Assembly: GCA_029864785.1 (NCBI GenBank)
Contig: JAOTST010000095.1
Location: 1 to 6,287 of the forward strand
From: Chromatiales bacterium
GTDB taxonomy: Bacteria; Pseudomonadota; Gammaproteobacteria; Thiohalomonadales; Thiohalomonadaceae
Direction of reading: 5' to 3'
Length of the DNA: 6,287 bases
The notes under the pieces: generated by a model
The model's database searches: none
What the model was told of the DNA's origin: nothing
The model's input: the letters and a program-made list of their open reading frames with translations, nothing else
Position numbers and translations under genes: made by a program
In this document: in pieces, positions 1 through 5,072 of the stretch
Numbering within the stretch: the stretch's first letter is position 1
How the letters are laid out: every line of letters starts with the position of its first letter

Positions 1-441
1 CACCATGTAGCTCCAGTGATGGCTGTTGCCCAAGGGGTATCAGCACTGCTTAATGGCGATTTGATTACTATTCCATCGTGGGCAATTACGGTACAACTTC
101 TATCGCTGGCAATAATTATCCTGGTGATGGTGTTGCTGTTGCCGAGAATTAGTCGCGCTTCTGGACTCATTCTCACACTGCTGATGATCTTCGTGATGTT
201 TAATTTCCATTTTGTGATGATTATGGCCTATCAGTTATGGGTTCCGATGATGATGCCTATTGTGGCATTGATTGCGGGCTACCTATTGGTTACGGTTCGG
301 GAACTCTTTAGTCGGCACTTTCACTCGCTGGTTAAAAACCTGTCCAATGCCAATTACCTTTTGGCTCAAAACTACCAAGCGCAGGAGATCTCGACCGGGC
401 GCTGGAGCGTTATCGTCGCTGTACTTTGGATGGTGGCGTGA
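1..441 (+). CDS. CHASE2-sensor and membrane part of a Ser/Thr kinase (5'-partial, frame ends early)
   Basis: The frame is open from base 1, so the true start lies upstream; the GTG at 16 is internal. The first residues (APVMAVAQGVSALLNGDLI, then PSWA) resemble the C-terminal end of a CHASE2 extracytoplasmic sensor domain. Three hydrophobic helices follow at about nt 82-144, 163-231 and 235-297, which is the usual CHASE2 arrangement of a periplasmic domain followed by three membrane spans. A basic stretch (RELFSRHFHSLVKNL) then enters the cytoplasm. In related proteins this continues into a TPR-like linker and a kinase domain in one chain. Here the frame leaves that homology after residue NYQAQ (nt 384), runs through about 18 unrelated residues and stops at TGA 439-441. 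The expected continuation is in the next frame, so this is most likely the N-terminal half of a frameshifted kinase gene. The domain assignment is from pattern memory, not a search. Confidence 0.75.
   Translation, partial: HHVAPVMAVAQGVSALLNGDLITIPSWAITVQLLSLAIIILVMVLLLPRISRASGLILTLLMIFVMFNFHFVMIMAYQLWVPMMMPIVALIAGYLLVTVRELFSRHFHSLVKNLSNANYLLAQNYQAQEISTGRWSVIVAVLWMVA
379..391 (+). other. Apparent -1 frameshift junction in the CHASE2 kinase gene
   Basis: Frame 1 reads sensible kinase-family sequence up to GCG CAG (379-384). From GGA (384-386) the same family sequence continues in frame 3 as GDLDRALERY. One base is therefore missing, most simply a G from a GGG run that now reads GG at 384-385. 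Both frames are open across 336-441, so neither stop nor start signals place the junction; the homology does. There is no -1 slippery heptamer of the X XXY YYZ type nearby, which argues against programmed frameshifting. The cause may be a sequencing or assembly error, or a recent inactivating or gene-splitting mutation. Confidence 0.7.
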
Positions 442-1481
442 TAGAACAACTCTACGGTCTTGGACTCGACTATGAACGTAAGCGTCAATTTAATAAGGCC
501 GCGGCTGTTTTTAGAAAAATAGCACGAGCCGATGGTGATTTTCGTGATGTAGTTGAGCGCATTGAGCGCAACTGTGAGATGGAACAGCAGATGGGGCTTG
601 GTGGTGCGGGTAGCAACACAAGTGCCAGCGGTACGGTTATTATCGGAGCGGATAGTGGTGTTCAAAAACCGATGCTGGGGCACTATCAGCTCGACAAAGA
701 GTTGGGTCGTGGTGCGATGGGCATGGTCTATCTTGGTGTTGACCCCCGTATCAATCGCACTGTGGCAATTAAGACCATGGCGCTTTCAGCCGAATTTGAT
801 GAAGACCAGATTGAAGGGGTCAAAGAGCGTTTTTATCGTGAAGCGGAGACGGCTGGACGTCTCAACCATCCCAATATTGTGACTGTCTATGATGTGGGAG
901 AGGAGCAAGATCTCGCCTTTATCGCGATGGATTATCTAAAGGGGAGGGAGCTCTCTTACTACTGTAAGCCCGATAATCTATTGCCGGTGGATGAGACCCT
1001 CTCTCTTATTGAACAGATTGCCGAGGCGCTCGATTATGCGCATCAACAGGGGGTGGTTCATCGTGATATCAAACCGGCCAACATTATGTATGACCGTGAC
1101 AATGATGTGATTAAGGTGACTGACTTTGGTGTCGCTTGTTTGACCGATGCAAGTAAGACCAAGACGGGAACCGTGTTGGGTAGTCCATCTTATATGTCAC
1201 CTGAACAGCTGGCCGGTAAGAAGGTAGACGGTCGTTCTGATCTCTTCTCTTTGGGGGCGATGCTCTATCAACTTATTACCGGTGTTTTACCGTTTGAGAG
1301 TGATTCATTAGCGAGTCTGATGTACAAGATTGCTAATGAGAATCATAAGCCGCCAAGCAAGTATCGTGATATTCCTAGCTGTGTTACACGAATTATTAAT
1401 AAGAGTTTGCAGAAAGATCTGACGAAACGTTTTCAAAGTGGTAATGAATTTGCGGGCGCTATTAAGCGCTGCCTCGATTGA
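426..1481 (+). CDS. Hanks-type (PknB-like) Ser/Thr protein kinase, catalytic part
   Basis: This is the cytoplasmic kinase domain, which transfers the ATP gamma-phosphate to Ser/Thr of partner proteins. Residues counted from TTG 426 show a TPR-like helical segment (about 5-55), a short Gly/Ser-rich linker (56-80) and a full kinase fold (85-351). Visible motifs are the glycine loop GRGAMG (94-99), VAIK with Lys116, the alphaC Glu139 in REAE, the catalytic loop HRDIKPAN (212-219, Asp214, Asn219), the DFG Asp233, and SPE at 258-260 in place of APE. It is therefore an RD kinase with every catalytic residue present. TTG 426 is only the first start-like codon. Coding similarity extends upstream in this frame to about nt 384 (GDLDRALERYRR), where it should join the CHASE2 part. 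No good ribosome site precedes 426. GTG 438 overlaps the upstream stop as GTGA and is an alternative start. The phosphatase gene follows 23 nt downstream, as expected for a kinase/phosphatase pair. Confidence 0.9.
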   Translation: MDGGVIEQLYGLGLDYERKRQFNKAAAVFRKIARADGDFRDVVERIERNCEMEQQMGLGGAGSNTSASGTVIIGADSGVQKPMLGHYQLDKELGRGAMGMVYLGVDPRINRTVAIKTMALSAEFDEDQIEGVKERFYREAETAGRLNHPNIVTVYDVGEEQDLAFIAMDYLKGRELSYYCKPDNLLPVDETLSLIEQIAEALDYAHQQGVVHRDIKPANIMYDRDNDVIKVTDFGVACLTDASKTKTGTVLGSPSYMSPEQLAGKKVDGRSDLFSLGAMLYQLITGVLPFESDSLASLMYKIANENHKPPSKYRDIPSCVTRIINKSLQKDLTKRFQSGNEFAGAIKRCLD

Positions 1482-1493
1482 GTCAAACGGGGT

Positions 1494-1499
1494 AAGAGG
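1494..1499 (+). promoter_or_regulatory. Ribosome binding site for the PP2C gene
   Basis: AAGAGG lies 5 nt before ATG 1505, in the short gap after the kinase stop. It supports this start and suggests translation from a shared transcript. Confidence 0.6.
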
Positions 1500-1504
1500 T
1501 TTAG

Positions 1505-2215
1505 ATGATAAAGGTCTACGGTAAGAGTGATACTGGATTAAAGCGTAACCATAACGAAGATTATATCGGATGGAGCGAGGAGGGTGGTCTTGCTATTCTT
1601 GCCGATGGAATGGGTGGGCATAATGCTGGAGAAGTGGCCAGTAAAATAGCGGTCACAACCATCCAGCAGCAGCTATTAAATAGTGCTCTTATCGATTCAA
1701 AGTCTGAAATTAAAAATGCTATAGATAGAGCCAATGAAGCAATTAATTACAAAGCCAAAGATAGCTTGGTTTGTGCGGGAATGGGAACAACGGTTGTTGT
1801 CGTACTATTTAATGACTCCCATATCTCTTTTGGACATGTAGGTGATTCACGTCTCTATCGATTGCGAGATAATGTGTTAGAACAGCTCACCTCAGATCAC
1901 TCCCTAGTACAGGAGATGGTTGATGAGGGATTTATGAATCAGGCTGAGGCTCGTGAGTCTGTTAGTAATAACGTCATCACTCGGGCGCTTGGTACAGACT
2001 CTGAGGTTCAAGGTGAGATACAACAACAAGATATCTCTCAGGGTGATCGCTATCTACTCTGCTCTGATGGGTTGAGTGATATGATTGAGTCAACCGATAT
2101 TCATAACCTAATGGGGGAGGCGAGTATGGAAGTGGCCGTGGATAAATTGATCGCTTTGGCGAATGTAAATGGTGGCAGCGACAATATCTCTGTCATTCTG
2201 GTAGAGATTGTTTAA
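1505..2215 (+). CDS. PP2C-family Ser/Thr protein phosphatase (PstP/PrpC/Stp1-like)
   Basis: This 236-residue protein is a complete stand-alone PP2C (PPM) catalytic domain, the usual size for bacterial members, with no membrane segment. It should use two or three Mn/Mg ions to remove phosphate from Ser/Thr and so counteract the adjacent kinase. Characteristic motifs appear in order: RNHNEDY (14-20, Asp19), ADGMGGHNAGE (33-43, Asp34 and Gly35), GMGTT (92-96), GHVGDSRLY (110-118, Asp114), DHS (131-133), NVITRALG (156-163), CSDGLSD (186-192, Asp188) and GGSDNIS (223-229, Asp226). All expected metal ligands are present, so it should be active. ATG 1505 is set by AAGAGG 5 nt upstream and by the proper N-terminal beta strand. 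Kinase and PP2C side by side is a common bacterial arrangement. The substrates are probably the kinase itself and the FHA proteins downstream, but that is inferred from position. Confidence 0.95.
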   Translation: MIKVYGKSDTGLKRNHNEDYIGWSEEGGLAILADGMGGHNAGEVASKIAVTTIQQQLLNSALIDSKSEIKNAIDRANEAINYKAKDSLVCAGMGTTVVVVLFNDSHISFGHVGDSRLYRLRDNVLEQLTSDHSLVQEMVDEGFMNQAEARESVSNNVITRALGTDSEVQGEIQQQDISQGDRYLLCSDGLSDMIESTDIHNLMGEASMEVAVDKLIALANVNGGSDNISVILVEIV

Positions 2216-2231
2216 ATGATGTTGCATCTAT

Positions 2232-2235
2232 GGAG
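2232..2235 (+). promoter_or_regulatory. Ribosome binding site for first FHA gene
   Basis: GGAG sits 6 nt before ATG 2242 in the 26-nt gap after the phosphatase stop, and fixes this start. Confidence 0.55.
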
Positions 2236-2241
2236 TAGTGC

Positions 2242-2865
2242 ATGGCAAAACTGATTATTACCCTCAACGGACTACCGGTAAAGGAGTATCCACTTCAACT
2301 CGCAAGGATCACCATCGGTCGTAACTCAGACAATGATATTGCATTAGATGATGAAACCGTAAGTGGTGAACATGCGGTTATTCAGCTTAAACCTGAACCG
2401 TCCATTACCGATCTTGATAGTACAAATGGTACCCAGCTTAATGGCAATAACATTGGTAAAGAGCCGTTAACGCATGGCGATATCATCAAGATAGGTAGCC
2501 ATCAGTTGACCTTTATCGATGAGCAGGCTCAAGATTTTGAATCAACAGTCATTCTCGACAGTCCGGTAGTGATGGAGGGCGAGGGTAATATTCAGGGTGC
2601 GATTAAGCTGCTTAACGGTACTAAGGCGGGCGAGGTGAGAAAAATTGAGAAAGATCGCACGACCCTTGGTCGTCCGGGTGTACAGGCCGCTGTCATTATT
2701 CGCCAGGCCGGCGGCTTCACTCTAATGGCCGTTGCGATTGGTAAGGGGGAGATCACCTCTCAACTTAATGGTAAGACGCTGACCACTGAAGAACGTCAAC
2801 TCTATGATGGTGATCTGATTGAGATTGCTGGAGCACAACTGCAATTTATATCACAGACAGGATAG
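2242..2865 (+). CDS. FHA-domain protein with a second, degenerate FHA-like domain
   Basis: This is a 207-residue soluble phosphothreonine-binding protein. The N-terminal FHA domain (about 3-93) has the canonical set: IGR (Arg27), SDNDI (29-33), VSGEH (Ser41, His44) and STNGT (60-64, Asn62) with Asn67. These residues contact phosphothreonine and its neighbours. A linker with the sequence FESTVIL (99-105) follows. Residues about 119-205 look like a second FHA beta-sandwich (TTLGR at 140-144, LNGK at 175-178, YDGDLIEIAGAQLQFI at the end), but the SxxH loop is replaced by a stretch around VIIRQAGG. That half probably cannot bind phosphothreonine in the standard way and may serve in protein-protein contact. 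The gene lies between the phosphatase and a second FHA gene and was probably co-transcribed with the kinase. Its likely role is to read kinase output as an adaptor. It has no signal peptide or membrane span. Confidence 0.9.
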   Translation: MAKLIITLNGLPVKEYPLQLARITIGRNSDNDIALDDETVSGEHAVIQLKPEPSITDLDSTNGTQLNGNNIGKEPLTHGDIIKIGSHQLTFIDEQAQDFESTVILDSPVVMEGEGNIQGAIKLLNGTKAGEVRKIEKDRTTLGRPGVQAAVIIRQAGGFTLMAVAIGKGEITSQLNGKTLTTEERQLYDGDLIEIAGAQLQFISQTG

Positions 2866-2867
2866 GA
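2859..2867 (+). promoter_or_regulatory. Ribosome binding site region for second FHA gene
   Basis: Two AGGA copies (2859-2862 and 2864-2867) span the stop codon of the first FHA gene, 8 and 3 nt before ATG 2871. With only 5 nt between the genes, the ribosome site lies largely inside the upstream gene, so translation of the two FHA proteins is probably coupled. Confidence 0.5.
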
Positions 2868-2870
2868 CTA

Positions 2871-3227
2871 ATGTCACGGTTAATTGTTAAACATCAAGGA
2901 ATCGAGTTGCGTAGCTACGAACTCAACAAAAAGCGGATAACCGTTGGTCGTCGTTCTGATAATGATATTCAGCTCGATGATCCTGCGGTGAGCGGCTGTC
3001 ACGCCGTGCTGACCGTTCTGCCTAATGAATTTTTAGAAGATAGTTCAGATGTCTCTATTATTGACTTTGACAGTACCAACGGAATTTTTATCAATAAAAT
3101 TCGTATACGCCAGAAAGATCTAAAAAATGGTGATGTGATCGTTTTGGGGAACCATGAGCTCCATTATGAGGCCAATGCCTCCGTTCCGGATATGGGACAG
3201 ACGGCAATCATTATCCCGCAAAATTAG
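2871..3227 (+). CDS. Single-domain FHA protein
   Basis: This is a 118-residue protein made of one FHA domain with a short tail. It has VGR (Arg27), RSDNDI (28-33), VSGCH (Ser41, His44) and STNG (68-71, Asn70) with Asn75, so all phosphothreonine-contacting residues are kept. Its first 46 residues align without gaps with the upstream FHA protein, at the same residue numbers for GR and SxxH, which points to tandem duplication. It differs by an acidic insertion (NEFLEDSSD, about 52-60) before the STNG strand and by lacking the second FHA-like half. The tail, DMGQTAIIIPQN, carries a TxxI motif (Thr111) that could be a phosphosite read by an FHA domain. This is the last gene of the kinase cluster, followed by a 176-nt gap. 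It probably binds phosphorylated kinase or partner proteins; its target is unknown. Confidence 0.9.
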   Translation: MSRLIVKHQGIELRSYELNKKRITVGRRSDNDIQLDDPAVSGCHAVLTVLPNEFLEDSSDVSIIDFDSTNGIFINKIRIRQKDLKNGDVIVLGNHELHYEANASVPDMGQTAIIIPQN

Positions 3228-3257
3228 CTGCAAGATACTCCTCTCCTCAGATCTCAT

Positions 3258-3322
3258 ATAAAAATGTGAACGGGTCGCCAAATAAAGCGGCTTGATAGTG
3301 CTAGAGTTTCATAAAAGTGTGA
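3258..3322 (+). repeat. Imperfect 12-bp direct repeat in the intergenic region
   Basis: ATAAAAATGTGA (3258-3269) and ATAAAAGTGTGA (3311-3322) match at 11 of 12 positions. They start 53 bp apart, close to five turns of B-DNA, so both copies would face the same side of the helix. Both lie upstream of the candidate promoter for the HU gene pair. They could be paired sites for a regulator, but in AT-rich non-coding DNA this could also be chance. Confidence 0.35.
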
Positions 3323-3340
3323 GCCGACTTTCTCCCTAAA

Positions 3341-3367
3341 TGGACAAAGCTGGGACTCGACTACAAT
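3341..3367 (+). promoter_or_regulatory. Candidate sigma70 promoter for the HU / HU-LysM pair
   Basis: TGGACA (3341-3346, five of six to the -35 consensus) is followed after 15 nt by TACAAT (3362-3367, five of six to the -10 consensus). The spacer is shorter than the preferred 17 nt. Transcription would begin near 3374, leaving a leader of about 30 nt before ATG 3404. Its position in the only sizeable gap between the two gene groups fits a separate promoter. No clear terminator is seen after the second FHA gene, so read-through from the kinase cluster is also possible. Confidence 0.35.
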
Positions 3368-3391
3368 AACAATAAGTTCAAGGGGTAAAGT

Positions 3392-3396
3392 GGAAG
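3392..3396 (+). promoter_or_regulatory. Ribosome binding site for the small HU-like gene
   Basis: GGAAG lies 7 nt before ATG 3404 and supports this start, which gives a protein beginning at the usual HU N-terminus. Confidence 0.5.
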
Positions 3397-3403
3397 CATC
3401 AAT

Positions 3404-3691
3404 ATGGTGACTAAAGAGATCGTGAAGTTGCTTTCAGAGCGCCTGAATATTAGCCAGCGACAGGCTAAGGATCTGCTTGAGCTGCAGGTTAAGGCGATAA
3501 CCAGCCATCTACAACGTCGCCATAATATCATTACGCGTGATTTTGGTACGGTTGGTATCAAAGAGGTTCCCGCAAGAAGAGCCTACATCCCATCCGAAAA
3601 AATACTCTGTGAAATTCCGGCGCACCAAAAAATATTCTTCAGGGCGGCCAATAAACTGAAAGAGTTAGTGAAAAGCTGGAGACCATCGTGA
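3404..3691 (+). CDS. HU/IHF-family DNA-binding protein with a diverged arm
   Basis: This 95-residue protein is the normal length of HU/IHF, small histone-like proteins that bind and bend DNA as dimers. The N-terminal helices (TKEIVKLLSERLNISQRQAKDLLELQVKAI is the region 3-32) and the FGT turn (47-49) match the family. The segment from FG to the C-terminal helix has the same length as in ordinary HU. However, the usual GRNPQTG arm tip is replaced by AYIPSEK (60-66). Pro63 is kept in the position of the intercalating proline, while the basic and glycine residues around it are lost. DNA contacts or sequence preference may therefore differ. The end (KSWRPS) is short. Its stop overlaps the GTG of the next gene, which also starts with an HU domain. 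The two proteins are thus made together and could form a heterodimer; that is inference. It is not one of the housekeeping hupA, hupB, ihfA or ihfB genes by sequence. Confidence 0.85.
   Translation: MVTKEIVKLLSERLNISQRQAKDLLELQVKAITSHLQRRHNIITRDFGTVGIKEVPARRAYIPSEKILCEIPAHQKIFFRAANKLKELVKSWRPS
3678..3681 (+). promoter_or_regulatory. Ribosome binding site supporting GTG start at 3688
   Basis: GGAG, 6 nt before GTG 3688, lies inside the end of the small HU-like gene. GTG overlaps that gene's TGA stop as GTGA (3688-3691). Together they indicate coupled translation and favour this start over later ATGs. Confidence 0.6.
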
Positions 3692-4989
3692 GTGCTGCAG
3701 CCCATATAAACGTCTATAACGGGACTCTGCTTGATGAAATTATTCATGAACAGAAACTCTCGCGCGAACTGGTTAAACGGGCGGCAAGAGAGATCTTTGT
3801 CATTATCAAAGAGGGGTTGGTTCGTGATGGTGTGGTTCGTATTAACCACTTTGGTAGTTTTAAACTCAAACGGATGGCTTCCAGAAAGGGACGTAACCCA
3901 CAGACCGGTGAGTCGATCACCATACCCGGGCACGCCAAGGTTATCTTCTCACCGTGTAAAGCACTGCGTGAGATGATCCAGCCGATTCATCCAAAGCCAA
4001 TTCCTATACCTTCGGCAGAACCGACTCAGATTAAAAAAAATGTCAAACGAGTAGCAGTTCAGTCCATTCCTGAACTGATTCCTGAGCCAGCACTTCTTAA
4101 AATCGAGAGTGAGGCAACGACATTCATTGAGCCTGTTAGTGAAGATGATACTCAGGGAAAACGTAAAACGGGTGGGCATGAGAAGCTAATCTACTTCGGT
4201 ATCGCCACAACAATTATTGCGGTAGTCGCAATGAAGAGCATGCCAAATAGAGTGGAGATCTTGTCTACGAGCATCAATTTACCACCCGTTGCCCAACTGC
4301 AGGAGAAGCCTGTGGTGGGATCGTTTACTTCGCCTGTTATGGATGTGGAGCTGGCAGCACAACCCGAAAGCGAACCTGAGCAGTTACAGATGGGTTCAAC
4401 ACAATCTGAGATCCAGAAAGAAGAGAGCGCTAGTTCTACAGAAATGGTCACCGTTACAACATTTGATGAACCAACCTCTAAAATAGAGGAGGTGGTTATC
4501 GAACCAGTCGAAACATCCGCTCATGCTATGACTGAAGTATTAACTCCTGCCCCTGTTGTGATAACTCAGATACAACCCGTAAATAATTTTTTCTTTACCG
4601 AGCGCCCTTACAAACTACAAGGAGGCAATAGCCTCTGGCGACTCTCAAAGAATTTTTATAGAGAACCACTCTATTGGCCCCATATCTTTTTTGCGAATGC
4701 TGACACGATTAACAATCCAGATAAACTGCGTGAAGGGCGTACCATTATCATGCCAACCCTTGAAGGCGAGCCTGGAAGCCTCACGTTCAATGATCGTGAA
4801 AAGATCGCTGAAGGATACTTTCTCGTTTATACCTTTTATAAAGAGAGTGGACACGCCGATGCCTTTTTTGCACTGTTGGAGGCGAAACGTTATTCAGCAG
4901 AGGTGGTGGAGCGCAAACGCCATACGCTCACCCTCTCAGCGGTTGAAAATATTCTGTTAGATCAACAAAAGGTTGTCGCTAACCTTTAA
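3688..4989 (+). CDS. Membrane-anchored HU-domain / LysM-domain fusion protein
   Basis: This 433-residue protein combines domains rarely joined. Residues about 8-98 form an HU/IHF domain with a canonical DNA-binding arm (GRNPQTGESITIPGHAKV, from residue 68) and the C-terminal helix CKALREMI (90-97). A Pro-rich linker with basic patches (about 99-165) leads to one hydrophobic helix (LIYFGIATTIIAVVAM, 167-182), preceded by QGKRKTGGHEK. The positive charges predict the N-terminus in the cytoplasm and the C-terminus in the periplasm. A long acidic, Ser/Thr/Pro/Gln-rich linker (about 185-300) follows. A LysM-type domain spans about 307-356: YKLQGGNSLWRLSKNFY, then YWPHIFFAN, NNPDKLREG and IIMP. LysM domains bind peptidoglycan glycans. 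Residues 360-433 are an unassigned, probably helical tail. The gene is translationally coupled to the small HU-like gene. The inferred role is tethering DNA to the cell wall, or sensing the wall and acting on DNA. No signal peptide is needed because the internal helix acts as an anchor. Confidence 0.88.
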   Translation: MSAAAHINVYNGTLLDEIIHEQKLSRELVKRAAREIFVIIKEGLVRDGVVRINHFGSFKLKRMASRKGRNPQTGESITIPGHAKVIFSPCKALREMIQPIHPKPIPIPSAEPTQIKKNVKRVAVQSIPELIPEPALLKIESEATTFIEPVSEDDTQGKRKTGGHEKLIYFGIATTIIAVVAMKSMPNRVEILSTSINLPPVAQLQEKPVVGSFTSPVMDVELAAQPESEPEQLQMGSTQSEIQKEESASSTEMVTVTTFDEPTSKIEEVVIEPVETSAHAMTEVLTPAPVVITQIQPVNNFFFTERPYKLQGGNSLWRLSKNFYREPLYWPHIFFANADTINNPDKLREGRTIIMPTLEGEPGSLTFNDREKIAEGYFLVYTFYKESGHADAFFALLEAKRYSAEVVERKRHTLTLSAVENILLDQQKVVANL

Positions 4990-5006
4990 ATTTTTGCTGC
5001 AGTGAA

Positions 5007-5038
5007 TATGAAATTTACGCATTAATTACGTTTTCATA
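5007..5038. other. AT-rich imperfect hairpin between convergent genes
   Basis: TATGAAA (5007-5013) pairs with TTTCATA (5032-5038) and ACG (5017-5019) with CGT (5029-5031), leaving a TTT bulge and a 9-nt loop. It lies in the 83-nt gap between the convergent HU-LysM and aldehyde dehydrogenase genes, where a bidirectional terminator would be expected. The stem has little GC and neither strand has a clear T-run directly after it, so it is a weak terminator candidate at best. Confidence 0.25.
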
Positions 5039-5072
5039 AATTGATTCATTAAGAGTTATTGTCGTAGAGTTA

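Noticed and set aside
360..392. Programmed -1 ribosomal frameshifting in the kinase gene
   Set aside because: No X XXY YYZ slippery heptamer or clear downstream stem is visible; a one-base deletion in a G run explains the junction more simply.
439..441. TGA read-through or selenocysteine at the end of the CHASE2 frame
   Set aside because: The residues before this TGA are already out of the family frame, and TGA ends other genes here normally.
372..683. 103-residue open frame on the minus strand across the kinase start
   Set aside because: It lies opposite well-supported kinase coding sequence, has no ribosome site and no recognisable domain.
1..3227. Part of a type VI secretion cluster (PpkA/PppA/Fha-like)
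   Set aside because: Kinase, PP2C and FHA genes do occur there, but no secretion structural gene is in the window and the kinase is of the CHASE2 type.
3583..4451. Several minus-strand open frames (about 64-116 residues) opposite the HU genes
   Set aside because: They are antisense to strongly supported HU and linker coding sequence and show no family features.
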